A stretch of 64,000 bases of DNA from Siphonodentalium dalli (GCA_032622095.1 CP136063.1:179533956-179597955), one strand, 5' to 3'; shown: positions 38,201 through 53,200, counted from the stretch's first letter. Program-made: numbers and translations. The notes: generated from the letters alone by a model not told the origin.

Positions 38201-41200
38201 TTCTTTACTAAACACTCATTGACAAGTACCAGTACATGTACAGTAATGGTCTAAGTAATCGACTCCTTAACCACAGCAGAATTATGGGTAACTTTTCAGG
38301 ATTTAGTCGGAAATATGGTTTGTTGCCATTCGTCGGAAAGCTCTCAGTGAGAGCTTTCCGATGAATGACAACAAGCCATATTTCCGACTAAATCCTGAAA
38401 AGTTACTCATAATTCTGCTGTGGTTAAGGGGTCGATTATTTAGGGCATTACTGTAGTTCCCTTAGGACAGGCTGTTTGTTTAATTTTTGTCTATATGTTT
38501 CCCACCAATGGATAGGAGTTTGTAATATCTGTTTGTCTGTCATCTGCTTATATTTCTTAAGCATCCCTCCAAATGAATAATAAATCATTCTGACGTATAC
38601 TTTTATAACTGATGGGATAATCCATTTGGTAATGAAAGGGGTACTAACTGAATAGGAGAATACATTCAGTAATGAGAGAGTTAACCCTTCCGTGACTGGA
38701 GCTTCCTGAAATTTTGTGAAAACCCTGTGCCAATGCATTCTCTTATATTTGTGAGTCTTCCAAAGGGAGCCTTGCATATTTATAAGAGAATACATTGGCC
38801 TAGCAAAATTTATCTTGACATTGTAAGCCAGTGCATTCTCTTATATATATATACTAGCCGATGAGCCCGACGTTGTCCGGGCTATTCAAAAACAAATTTC
38901 AAGTCGATAGCTCCACCTGTTTCTGAGATCTGGTCTGCTGGCTATTCAAAAACCGACGAAATTTGTATCCGGGGCAAGATACATTCACATAGCAAATTTC
39001 AAGTCGATAGCTCCACCCGTTTCCGAGATCTGGTCTGCGCATGCGCGAAGCTGGTGTCGCACGGGCTCGGCGACCCGATAAAATTCTTATCCGGGGCAAG
39101 ATACATTCACATACCAAATTTCAAGTCGATAGCTCTACCCGTTTCCGAGATCTCGTCTGCGCATGCGCGAAGCTGACGTCGCACGGGCTCGGTGACCCGA
39201 TAAAATTCTTATCCGGGGCAAGATACATTCACATACCAAATTTCAAGTCGATAGCTCCACCCGTTTCCGAGATCTCGTCTGCGCATGCGCGAAGCTGACG
39301 TCGCACGGGCTCGGTGACCCGATAAAATTCGTATCCGGGGCAAGATACATTCACATACCAAATTTCAAGTCGATAGCTCCACCCGTTTCCGAGATCTCGT
39401 CTGCGCATGCGCGAAGCGGGCGCCGCACGGGCTCGCCAATACGACAACGTTCACCGCCTGGTCAAACTACACTCACGTACCAAGTTTCGTCCCGATCGGT
39501 CGAGAATCGTAGATTTGTATTAATGACAGACAGACAGACAGACAGACAAACAAACAAACAGAGGTCTTCAAAATATATATGAGATAAGAGAATGCACTGG
39601 CACGGGATCTATAATGCTGCACCAGCGCAGCTCCCATCATCAAAGTATTAATGTGACTTCTACAGATCCCATCAGCCACAGAACCACACTACTGTTTGAG
39701 CATGAGAATGGACACAGTGAGGAAGAAAAGAGAGGTGAAGTGACCAGTGTACTGTCGTCAATGTGCAGCACTACCGGAGTACATACCGAGACCCCGGGTC
39801 AGTTTGCCGATCTTGTATACGTACTGAAGAATGCTGATGAGAAAACAATGAGGAGGGTCTACTCTGACCTATCAAGGAACAGCATCTGTAAGCAGAACTC
39901 GCAGATAGTGAGGTGAGTGAAAAGGGAATATACTCAAAGTTAGAGATGCAATATCCAAATTAACCCTTTACCCAACAAACCGGCCAAATAAAGCTTCAAC
40001 AGCCTAAAATATCTTCGATCTGTCTCAATAGAACCATACAAATATGGATATCATTGGAACCGGCTCCTTGACCACATTGTGATAGTTACAGTTATGTCCT
40101 GTGCCAATGCATTCTCTTATATATGCGAGTCGACCATAGGTCGCCTCGCATATATAAGAGAATGCATTGGCCTAAAAAAAATCTTTTTTTAACACTTTTT
40201 ACCTTTTTTTCCTACATTCTTTCACAATTTTATAATTTTTAATGTGTTAAGCCAATGCATTCTCTTATATATGCGAGGCGACCTATGGTCGACTCGCATA
40301 TATAAGAGAATGCATTGGCACAGGGCCGTTCTGTTGGGTAAAGGGTTAACGCTCGGAAATTACTATTTCCTTGGCTTTGAGGGTAAAAAAATATTTGATT
40401 CGAGTCGAGTAACCCACCCATCAAAGCTCAGTGATCAGATATCATCTTTTGAAATCTATTATTTTTTAACACCAATAATATTTAGTGGCCCAGTAAAAGT
40501 CGAAGAGAAGACCAAATTGTGGATGAAGATAGATAACTCTAAAATCAAGTGGCTTTTTTTGTGTCAGATAATTGAAAACCGGCAAAATTTTGTTGAACAA
40601 AATATTGATAAATAACATGTTTTGGGCAATTTTATACTACAGTTGACAGTTAGCATTACTTTTGGGCAATTAATCGATTCTGATATCTGAAGCGGCATTT
40701 AAAAAAAAAATTTGTTGTTGGGGACCATCAAATCGGATTGAGTACCTTTAATTAGGTTACATGGCAGGATGACAATACAGGGTGGCAACTTCGCACATCA
40801 GTTTTATATAGTAGAAATTTACCACAAATAAACTAATTGTCAACCCTGCAAATAGTGTGTCTGTATTTTTCAGAATGAGGTCCCCAGAGGTTGAATTTAG
40901 TGACTCTATCCCGCTAAGCAGGCTAGCATCACCAAATTTACCCTCTGGTGACCTCATTCTGCTTAGGCCTCATCTTCTGGGAAGTATATATAGTCTCAAA
41001 TTAGCATTGGTTTTAGTTACTTTTCCCTTATGTTCAGTTTATATATCCCCTAATTTGCAGAAGATAAAATGCAGAATCAAGGTGACTAAATGGGTGAATA
41101 TCACCAACTTCAACCGGGCAACTTCAATCTGATCATAGGTCATATATATATATTTATCTTAGTTGAGGCCTAATCAGAATGAGGTTCCAAAAGGGTGAAT

Positions 41201-44200
41201 TTGGTGATGCTAGCCTGCTTAGCATGATAGCGTCACTAAATTCACCCTCGGGGTGGGGGGGGGAACCTCATTCTGCTAATGACAGACACACTATTTGCAG
41301 GCTTGCTTATTGTGGGTCGACATGAAGCAGAGTCCTACAATCAGTTTCTGTTTTCAAATTCTACTCTACACTCTGATGTACCGGTACCATGTATTTATTG
41401 TCCCCCAAAATGTTTGGAGGACTATTGTAATCAGCTCCGTCCATCCGTCCGTCCGGAGTTATAACTCCAGTAATGATCTTCCGATTTGATTGAAACTTGG
41501 TATGTAGGTGTCTCAACCAAGAACACAGGTGCTCTGCAATTCTGGGTTTGATCCAATGTTTTTTTATGGAGTTAATTCCCTTTTTTTTCAACTTTTTTTC
41601 AACTTAGAAAATTTCTCACTTTTTCGGTTTCCGGATAATATCTCAAGTTTGGATCTTTTAATTGCACATAGCGTTTTTATGTGGATCAGTCATATCAAGA
41701 TACAGGTTGAGTTCGAATTTGAGTTTGATGATTTTTCCTAGAGTTATGGACTTTTTTTTACTTAGAAAATTCAATTTTTCTTGTTTTTTCTTTGGTTTCC
41801 GGATGATAACTCAAGTTTGGATTGTTTAATTGGAAATTCTGTTTTTTTGTGTGTCATATATATAAAAATACAGGTAAAGTTCGAATTTGAGTTTGATCCG
41901 ATGATTTTTCCCAGAGTTATGCGCCTTTTGACTTTGAAAAACATTTTTTATAATTTTCTGTATGAGGGTACCTTCATGGTGTAATCAACTCCTCCTACAG
42001 TTTTGATCGTAGATATTTGAAACTTTAGAGTATTGTTACCCACATATTGGAGATGTGCAACATGTATATTGATGACGGAAAAATTATTTCTTAACCGAAT
42101 TATTAACCCTTTCGACTTAGAACATTTCAACATTTTTTTTAATTTATTTAACAAAGCGGCGTCGACTTGCCACGTTTTCGGGGGACAACTGTGGTCGGCT
42201 GACCTTTTATTTCTTTTGTAATTCCACTGCATATGATTTCATCAACATTTTATTGACCTGTGGTCATTTGTTGCACGTGTTATCTGATTTCTTAAGGGAA
42301 CTACTCGTCTGAGTATTAAGTATAGAAAGCACAGGGGCTTTCTATACTATAAAAGAGTAAAATATAAATTAAACAATATATCAGTTTAAACTAGCATGCC
42401 ACTTAATACACCAATAAACAATACATACTTAACAAGGGAGTTTACTTTTCAGATACCTTCTCACTACTCACACCCATTTTCAAATATAATATACAATTCT
42501 ATGTTCCAAAACAGATGCTGAACTCAAAAATCACAGAGAGCACCGGCTAATATGTCCCTCAATTGCACAGGAGAAAATATATTGTCCATTTCAAAGTCAA
42601 TAGTTATCAATAAAAAACCCACCTTTTGAAAACAAATCTTCATTTATCGACATATCTAATATTAATCTCCCCAAATCAATCACATATTTGAATCCAAGTC
42701 TCCACTTGGATACCATGGAGCTATACAGTAAGATATGAAGCTTATTGCTACTTATTCATAATTTCGTTTGCAGGAAATATTTCCTTGATGCCCTGCCCAT
42801 GGTCGGTACAATATCTTCTGTAAGAATGATGAGAGAATTTCTCCTGAATAAGGACGTTACTGGTATTGAAGCCGACATGTGGCTCACGTCACTAGCATTG
42901 CTGCAAAATCCAACAAGGGCGATGCTCCAAGAAATCAAGGTATTTATTATATACATGCAAGTCTTGAAATAGTGTGTCTGTCATTTGCAGAATGCTTAAG
43001 CCTCATCTTCTGCGAAGTGTCTATAATATCAAATTAACATTGTTTTTATTTACTTTTTCCCTTCTGTTCAGTTTCTAAATTCCCTCAGTGATAGCTTTCC
43101 GATGAATGACAACAAGCCATATTTCCGACTAAATCCTGAAAAATTACCCATAATTCTGCTGTGGTTAAGGAGTCGATTATTTAGGGCATTACTGTATCTT
43201 TATTCAGGTCATTTGGTTTATGTCTTTCAATTTTATTTTAGCCACTTTTGGGTTTGTCTGGAACCGGTATGTTGTCTGTCACATCTCTTGTCCACAACTA
43301 TTGTAAGAAGGAGAGCTGCAAAAATGACCGATATGTCGAGGAAATTGTCGAGGAACTTGAGAAAATGCTGGGAGCAGAATGTGCCGTTACAGACGATAAT
43401 TTGGAGAAGGTTTGTATATCAGCGAATTCATTAAATAGCAAAGGCACTAATATCATGTGAAGACATACCACGATTGTCTTTCACACTTACCCAGCGGCCA
43501 GCCTAAAGGACGACTTTGGATAATCTTCTCCCTAAATTGTGTCACTTCTCCCTATTTTTGTTCCAAGGAGAAGTGATATCTCTCTCATATAACGGTAAAC
43601 ACATGTTCTTACAGCATAATTAAACTTTATTTTCTTATTATAATGGTGTCTTTCTCATTATAATTGTATTGCATAATACTTATTAGATCATGGAATTGTG
43701 ATATTGTGGTGTAAATTGAACTGGAGCCATTATGACTTGATAAGAGTCCACTTCTCCCTAATAATAAAATAGGGAGAAGTTACTTCTACCAATTTGAAAC
43801 CTCTAGGCTGATCCCTGGGTTAATGGTCATATATGTTAAGATATGTTTCAAAATATACGACTATGTTGCTCCTCTGGCTGTATCTGTTGTACTTTTGTGA
43901 AAATGGCCATATACTACATGTCGTAATAAAAGGGTCAGCTTTAATTATTCTTATATTTCCAGGTCTTGTATGCTCTGAGGTCAATCGGAAATGTTGGATT
44001 AGTTCCTAATGTTATGAGCACAATTAATAACTGCTTCAAGAGACATGAAAACCCAATGCAAGTTAGAGTGGCTGCTATTGAGAGCTTAAGAAGGATGCCA
44101 TGTGATGCTTCGGTAAGTTTAACAACGCTTAAATCTCATGGATTATTTATAATATTTTAGTGGGTTTTTTAAAGATGTGCGAAACAGATTTAACCCTTCT

Positions 44201-47200
44201 ATGACTGAAGTTTTGTGAAAACCCTTTCTCTTATATATGTGAGTCTCCCATAGAGAGCCTCGCATATATAAGATAAGAGAATGCATTGGCCTAACAATAT
44301 TTACCTTGACCTTGTAAGCCAGTGCATTCTCTATGGGAGTCTCACATATATAAGAGAATGCACTGGCGCATGATTTTTAATGCTGCACCAGCGCATCTCC
44401 CATCATGAAAGGGTTAAAGGGGTACTGTACTCTAATGTTGTTGTTGGTTTCTATTTTCTCCGCCTCATTGAATAAGGTAACCAGATATCCAATATTTGAC
44501 TGTCTGCTGAGTATGAATTAATGTTACATATGGCAGATAAGCCAGGATGCAAAACTTAATTTATGGCTTGAGCATCGTTCATAGAGCAAATGAGTGGATT
44601 TTTAATTTATCCATGGCTCAAATTCATTCATTTGTTACCTATATTCAGTTAAGTGTGATAGGAGATGCTCCCATTAATGGCTGAATTTATTGTACAGTAC
44701 CTATTTAATGTGACATATAAACAAGACCTAAATATACCAAAGAATATAATGTGTAAATTTGACATATATAATATACCATAGAATATAATATGTAAATTTG
44801 ACATATATAATATACCAAAGAATATAATGTGTAAATTTGACATATATAATATACCAAAGAATATAATGTGTAAATTTGACATATATAAAATACCAAAGAT
44901 TATAATGTGTAAATTTGACATATATAATATACCAAAGAATATAATGTGTAAATTTGACATATATAATATACCAAAGAATATAATGTGTAAATTTGACATA
45001 TATAATATACCAAAGAATATAATGTGTAAATTTGACATATATAATATACCAAAGAATTATAATGTGTAAATTTGACATATATAATATACCAAAGAAAATA
45101 ATGTGACATATAAACGAAACCTATATATACCAACGAATAGAATGTGACATTTTGACGAGACCTATATGTATATAATTTTATAATTGAAAAATTATTGTTG
45201 TCCCTCCAAAACATCAAAACTATATGAAATATATGGATAGATAATTCAATATCAACAAGATTCAAACAAGATAGTGTCTTTCGGTTGGCATTTTTCGTTA
45301 CAAATGTGTTATTTTATACTCCAGAATAAAAATTAAAATAAAACTAGGTTTCATTCAATTTGGCTTGAAATCTTTAATAATATATTTCACCTCTTGGTCG
45401 GCCAACTTGGGGTTTATAGTACTGTCGATTGTACTGTTTTCAATTTTGTTTATATCACAGAGACAAGAAGTTTCGTCATTATATATGTCGAGGGATGATG
45501 ACTCCGAATTGAGAATTGCAGCTTATCTCGCTCTAATGGAATGTCCAACAGATGCAACCATCGACATGGTCCGCCGAACATTGGAGAAAGAAGAAGTCAA
45601 CCAGCTTGGTTCATTCGTGTGGTCACACCTCACTAACCTCATGGAGACGTCAGACCCACATAAGCAACAAATCAGAATGATTCTCAATGATGAGCGATTA
45701 AAGAGAGAATTTAACATGGACAACAGAAAATTTTCACGAAATTACGAGGGTTCTTTCTTGTTTGAAAGGCTCAACACTGGTGCTAAAGCCGAGAGCAATC
45801 TCATCTGGTCTTCAAAATCTTTCATCCCACGATCTGCCATGCTTAATTTGACCGTTGATCTGTTTGGAAATTCTGTGAATCTGTTTGAGGTCGGAGGTCG
45901 AATTGAGGGTCTTGAATACTTCCTGGAGTCTTATTTTGGACCGAACGGATACTTTGCGGAGGAGAACAGACCTAAATTGAACCAGAAAGCTCTGGCTAAT
46001 ATCAAGACAGATAAGATGGAGAAGATGGACCAGGAGGTAATATTTTCACTTTAAATAGCACTTACAGTAATGCCCTATATAATCGACTCCTTAACCACAG
46101 CAGAATTATGGGTAATTTTTCAGGATTTAGTCGGAAATATGGCTTGTTGCCATTCATCGGAAAGCTCTCACTGAGAGCTTTCCGATGAATGGCAACAAGC
46201 CATATTTCCGACTAAATCCTGAAAAGTTACCCATAATTCTGCTGTGGTTAAGGAGTTGATTATTTAGGGCATTACATGTAATTTACTTTTGAAACTTGCT
46301 ACAATGAAGTTATGTGGGGTATACAGGAATCGGGAATCGGGCCTCTAATAGTATGTTGGGCTATTAATCATTTCTGTTGGGCTGTTATTAAACTGTAATG
46401 CCCTCCAAGATCATGTTATTGTTATATTAACAGGGCAAGTTATATTTCATTGTAGTTTTGGTGCTATGATGATAAAACTTTCATGCACAGCATACCTCGG
46501 AATGTTCAGCCGATAGCCGCCATTAGTTAACCCTCTCTGTAGTTTAATGATAAGATGAGCAGTTGCAAGGCGCATCATACCTCAGAATGTTCAGCCAATA
46601 GCCGATGCTAATCATGTTATAATTGTTTGTAGTTTTGTGCTAATATGAATGAGCTGCGAGACGCAGCATACCTCAGAATGTTCAGCCAATAGCCGATGCT
46701 AATCATGTTATAATTGTTTGTAGTTTGGGGCTAAGATGAGCGAGGTGCAGCATACCTCAGAATGTTCAGCCAATAGCCGATGCTAATCATGTTATAATTG
46801 TTTCTGGTTTTGTGCTAATATGAGCGAGCTGTGAGGTGCAGCATACCTCAGAATGATCAGCCAATAGCCGATGCTAATCATGTTATAATTGTTTGTAGTT
46901 TGGGGCTAAGTTGAGCGAGCTGCGAGGTGCAGCATACCTCAGAATGTTCGGAAATGAGCTGCGATACAAGAACATCAATGGACTGAAATCACTCTTCAAC
47001 CGAGACTCATTCAACTTCCTCGAGATGATGATGGAGTTGACCAAGGAGCAGAAACACACATACTCCCACAGCATGATGTTCATGGATAGCTCAATGATTA
47101 TCCCAACAGCTGCAGGATTCCCCCTTAACCTCACCGTTAATGGAACAGCCACCCTCGAACTCGACATGGCTGGCAAACTCAACCTGAGGAAACTCTTCAC

Positions 47201-50200
47201 GACTGCCAGAATGATGGATGTAGAGGGACATATCCGACCTAGGTACAGTAATGCTCTAAGTAATCGACTTCTTAACCACAGCAGAATTATGGGTAACTTT
47301 TCAGGATTTTGTTGGAAATATGGCTTGTTGCCATTCATCGGAAAGCTCTCCCCAAGAGCTTTCCATTGAATGGTAACAAGCCATATTTCCAACTAAATCC
47401 TGAAAAGTTATCCATAATTCTGCTGTGGTTAAGTAGTCGATTACTTAGAGCATTACTGTAGATACTTGTTTAATTAAAGCCACATGGCGATTTGTGTTTC
47501 AACATACACCTAATAATAAACACTTTTGAATTTTTCACAGCATCGAAATAGGTTGATAAATACCTGAAATACCTTTCTGCTAATATTATATGCTCCAGAA
47601 AGACACATCGAAGTCATAAAACATACAACTGTTCGGGCCCGAGCACTTGTTACACCATTTGTATTCATTAAACTTCTGGAAATGGAATAATGCGCGACTG
47701 TCTTGTAAACATATATTGCCTTATTATGTAGTTACATAAAAGTTGCAGAGCGTCAACTGCTCTAGATGTTCCTTCCATGATCTACAGCTGCAATTTTAGC
47801 TTGACCTATAATCAAAAAATGATTGTGCTATGTACACCTATGATTAACTATCTTGCTACTAATATTAGCAATAGCTCTTAAAGATTTGTACGATCTGAAA
47901 AACTGGCATCATGCAACATTATGTGGTATAAATTTCATTACCGGTATGTAAAAAAAATTATTTGCTGAACTAGTTTTAAATTTTATTCATTATAGTGGTG
48001 CCATAGAGGTGTCTAGCTTGATGTCAATCGATGCCTTCGCAACCAAGACCGGATTGAAGATGGTGTCAACAATGCACACAAACACTCTTCTTAAAGGGCA
48101 CATCAAGCTGGAGAATGGAAAGATATTCAGTGCTGAACTGGAGACACCTCAGGATAAATTTGAAGTGTTTGGATTCAGGTAAAAAAATTCCTTATAACAA
48201 AGTCAGGCCTCAAGATATGGTGCTGGACATATGCAGAATGAGGTCCCCAGAGGGTGAATTTAGTGACACAAACCGCACAGAGGCTAGAATCATCCTCCGG
48301 GGACTCCTTTTGCATGGCCTCATCTGCATCTGTCCCCCTAAAACTTAAAACATTAATAAAATAAATGGATGAGAAATTCATTATCAAACACTATGTGTCT
48401 TTCATTTGTCACATATTGTTTCAAATGTGTCATTTTATACACTAATATCTGAATAAAATTCCAAATAGATTTTGTAAAAATTATCAATATATATAAAACA
48501 AATTCACTGCTGAGTTAGAATTCACCAAAACTTTCCTTTTAGATCAGTATCAAAGAAAAATCAGATCCCAGGGACTCATCAAGAATAGTTCACTTACATA
48601 TTTCCTGAATATCTCTACTAATGAATAATAGACCATTCCAATGCATACTTTTATACCTTAGCATGAGAATCCATTCAGTAAAAAAGGGTTAAATTACTTT
48701 TCAGATCTGCATACTACACAGTGCATAACACCATCGAGCGTGAGCAGGATATGATCACAGAGAACCAGAAGATACGTGAGGTGTGTACGGGAGAAAAGAT
48801 TGCTGACATCACAGGGATGGAACTGTGCGCCAATCTTCAGTACCCTAACGCATCGATGAAGAGTGATGCCCCGTACTTCCCAATGACTGGACCAATCAGA
48901 TTCGGAGTTAATCTACACAAGAGAGACACCCACACTGGTTACAAACTAACTGCAAAATTCACAAAGGTAATCACATTAACCATACACCTTTTCATGATGG
49001 GAGCTGCGCTGGTCCAGCATTAAAGATCATGTGCCAGTTAGTGCTGGGCGGTTTCCCGATTAATCGTCAATACCCGGTTAATATTTCAATATCGTCAGTA
49101 ATATCGTCTAAACTAAAATAATCGTAATATCGTCGGCAATTAGAGGGTGCCAGACCATCATAAGCGTATACAAACAAATAGTTTAACTCAAGCCTAAATC
49201 GAGTTATTTAAGTTTTAAATTCCAACTAAATCCCCGTGTCCTGACTTTTTCAATATTCAATATAAATCATAGTAAACAACGTTTAGGATGACTAACAAAA
49301 TTAGGGGGATATGAAAACCCCGAATACGTCCCCCTTTCGCTCACAATATTACACAAACGCTCCGACTTCCCTGCGTACTTTTTATTACAAGAGAATTCAC
49401 CAAATGAATTGACGACTGATCGGGTGATAGATCAATATGAATGTCAGTTTTGCCATGCCTCTTCCTTCAGTATAATGATGCACATGCACCGTCAATCAAA
49501 ATAGTAAATGAGCGAAGATACCGCCCCCTTCTCGTCTAGAAGAAACCACTCACGGCGATTGGTTAAAACCAATATTATAGAATTAGGGCTTCAAACCCGC
49601 CCAAAATACATGGTGTCCTTGCTTGGCCGAATTCCAAAAGTTATGTACTACGTGTGTGTGGACTTCGCTAAAATTTGTCTTGACGGTAAACCATATTCAA
49701 TTTGTCAAGCGACGCAAGTGTCATCGGGAACAACATATGTATTTGCTCAACATAGTTGAATATACCGAGTTAGAAAAGGATACTGTATAGTATAGAACAC
49801 TTTTAGTTTTGGCATAGACTAGATAATGGTTTTTATTAATTATCGGTATATACCAGAATTTGTCAAGTCACCGGAAAGAAATTGTCCGAATAGCGGAATT
49901 TAACCAGTGAATTTACTTTTCATTCCAAATATCGATCGAGCATGAGGTTGTGACTGGTTGAAAGGTTGTGTATGTTATTATTGACGTCAACTTGTCAAAA
50001 TTAATGACAATGATGTGATTCTAGCGAACAGTGAGAAACTGTTTAAGTTACTAGTATCTGATGTTTTAAAAAACCGCGATTATATCATTAACCGCGGTTT
50101 TAATTTCCAAAAATCGCGGTTTTTATTTTCGTTAATATCGTCCAGCCCTAGTGCCAGTGCATTCTCTTATATTTGCGAGTGTCTCATAGGGAGCCTTGCA

Positions 50201-53200
50201 TATATATAAGAGAATCCACTGGCTTACAAGGTGAACGTAATTATTGTCTGCCTCAATTCATGAACATACCTCCAGATGCATAATAAATCATTCTATTCTA
50301 TACTTTTATAACTGAATGGAAGAGTCCATTTAGTAAAGAAAGGGTTAACTCTTTTGATGCCAAACGTGCATTATTGCAAATTATCCGGTCGATGCCAAAT
50401 GCACATAATGGTGACAAATTTCCAGCTTATTTCAATTTCGTGGCAATGGGAAATCCTGTTGTGGTGCTGGGTGGCATCAATATAGTTAATGACAGTATAA
50501 CAGTACTATGATTTTCCAAAATTGCAGGAGAAACAAGAGTACATTGCCAGCATGAACTTAGATACACCTCAGTCTACCAAAAAGGACAGATCGTTCGGGT
50601 TTGACACGAGACTCAAGACGAAAGACAATACTCTGGATATATCTGTGCATTCACCGTGGCAGAAAGCTCAGTTCTTCGGTAATTGTATTTATTTTTGCAT
50701 TTTTGTAGTTACCTAATTAGTCGTTCATATGGTTGTACCTCATTGTAGTATTTAAGGGCCCTGTTGTTTAGCAAATTACATTCGCAAGGGAAGTTTAACT
50801 TAATGTCATGAGGATATATTTCTCAAGAGATGCAGACTTGAGTGAAATGTGACTAGAATCTGCCCAAAATGAGTTTGATGAAAGACTTAATATCCTGGTG
50901 CATATTTTATTATACGCCCGTTTGAAAAAAACGGTCATATTATGTAAATGGGTTGTCCGTCCATCCATCCGTTGTCCGTCGTCCGTCCGTCCGCTTTTGG
51001 TTTCCGGATGATAACTTTAGATTGAATTTAGTGAACTGAACCATGTTAGTTTACCACACCAAAATACAGATAAAGTTCGAAAATGGGTTTCATCTGCATG
51101 ATTTTGACTGAGTTATGCCCCTTTTTCGACTTAGATTTTACCTGATTTGCGGTTTCCGGATCATAACTTTAGATTGATTCAAGTGAACTGAACCAAATTT
51201 GGCATATCAGTTTACCACCCCAAAATACAAATCAAATTTGAATATGGGTTTTGTCCACATGATTTTGACTGAGTTATGTCCCTTTTTCGATTTAGATCTT
51301 ACCTGATATGCGGTTTTCAGATTATTGTGTTTTATTTTTGTTATTATTTCGTCTTAAGTCAAAGGTTTCAAACAAATGAATTAAACCTTGCCCCGCTCTA
51401 CTCCAGAAACGGGTGTATTATACCACGCCGACGGAATGCTCTTGTTTTTATTATATTTTCATCAACTTCTCTCATAAAAATATATATTTTATAAGTAATA
51501 GTACTATTAACTATGTGTATTAACAACTGATGTTTCTCGTGTGACTTTTATGAATAATAATGCAAACATGTCATCAAAATGAGTCTCATAGAAATTTTTG
51601 CTGTTATTGTTGGATATTTGACGGGAAGATATAGATCATCCCTAAAGTGATGTGAAACACTCCGGTAGAGTCAGCAAATAGAAACTGAAAATAATCTTGC
51701 TCAAAGTAGTCATTTTTTATAAATATTAATCCAAGTTAACAACACAGACCATTGTTCTTAAATATTAATTAAATGCAATGACTCTCGATGGCGAAATCAT
51801 TTGTGTTAGTTTATCATCGATAGTTGCGTCCCGAATCGAGAAGTAAATATTTACAATTGAGTGTAGTTCAGACAATGTTTTCTATGGAGTGGTATGGTAG
51901 ATTTCTTTGAAATTTTTAGCGATGTTAGTAAGACTGCTACATTCCCCAGGTTGGAATAGCACCTGAGTACTAACTTATCAATTTCACCCACCCGAACAAG
52001 TTCATAATATGTATTTAATCAATTCACAGGAACTGCTGTTTATACAACACCCTTGAAGCAGCTGCATGGCAAAGTTACCATTGACAATGACAAGGTGTAC
52101 GATTTGACTACAGAAGTAAAGATGGAGAAGAACAAAGCTTACTTGAAATATGATGCTAAATTAGAGATGAACCGACCAAATACAGACAAGGTTCTCCTTA
52201 CCTACAGTATAATGAAGAAGGCCAGGAAACTGAACACTGAGTTGTCAGCCATCGGGGTGCCATATGGTCCAATCAAGGCTGAAGGTAAGATAGTAGATAA
52301 ATAGTTTGGATGGGACCACCCACCCCTGTCCAGTACTTTCCGTTCCGGTCCACTTTTCGCATGTGTAGAGTTTTCAGCAGAAGAGAAATCAAGGCACTAG
52401 TATTATATCTTGTAATTGCGACAATATTTACACAATTCTGTCCTGTTTTGACAATTTCTTAATGAAGTTTGAATGATCATTTGTGCAGTAGGCCTACATC
52501 TATTTTGTTATTGATTGGTTTGAAAATATTAACCCCTTCAACCCATCCCCATGTCGTATGTTGTGCATTTATGTTTTGCGTAAGTGGATGGATTTTGGTC
52601 TTATGCCTTTTAACCCTTCCATGAAATTTTGCGAAAACCCTGTGCCAATGCATTCTCTTATATATGCGAGTCGCCATAGGGAGCCTCATATATGTAAGAG
52701 AATACATTGGCCTAACAATATTTTCCTTGACCATGTAAGCCAGTGCATACTCTTATATATGCGGGCTCCCATGGGAGACTCGCATATATAAGAGAATGCA
52801 CTGGCACAGGATTTTTAATGCTGCATCAGCGCAGCTCCCGTCATGAAAGGGTTAACATCTCTTACCAATCATCTCCAAATATGGAGTATACTGGATTACA
52901 TGCATCAGTCTGTGCATCCGTCAGTACATCCGCTCATATATCTTGACCATGGGCTATCAGATCTTAATGAAATTTGGTATTAGGTTTAGCATCGGGAGGG
53001 TTTTCAAAAGAGGGTTCAGTGATGTTGTTCACATTTTCTGTTCAAGAGTTATCCCTCTTTATTTGTTGAATTTTTATCCGTCCGCTCATATATCTTTTTA
53101 ACTTTGGTTTCCCTACTGCCCATTTTCAATTGGCACCATGGGGGTATCCCAGCACCCGACGTGAAACTTCTTGCTTTAAGTTTGGTTTCCATCCTGCCCA

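Noticed and set aside
44649-45265. Open frames reading NLHIIFFGILYM and similar
   Set aside because: 39-bp satellite read in several frames on both strands; period of 13 codons, no non-repetitive portion.
46486-46898. Upstream copies of the exon 12 start as true alternative exons
   Set aside because: Copies contain stops or lose phase (TTTGTGCTAATATGA); only the copy at 46,899 joins exon 11 and continues. They remain possible decoys.
49508-49759. 83-codon frame inside the hAT-like element as a transposase
   Set aside because: No hAT dimerisation or catalytic motifs; element too short to be autonomous.
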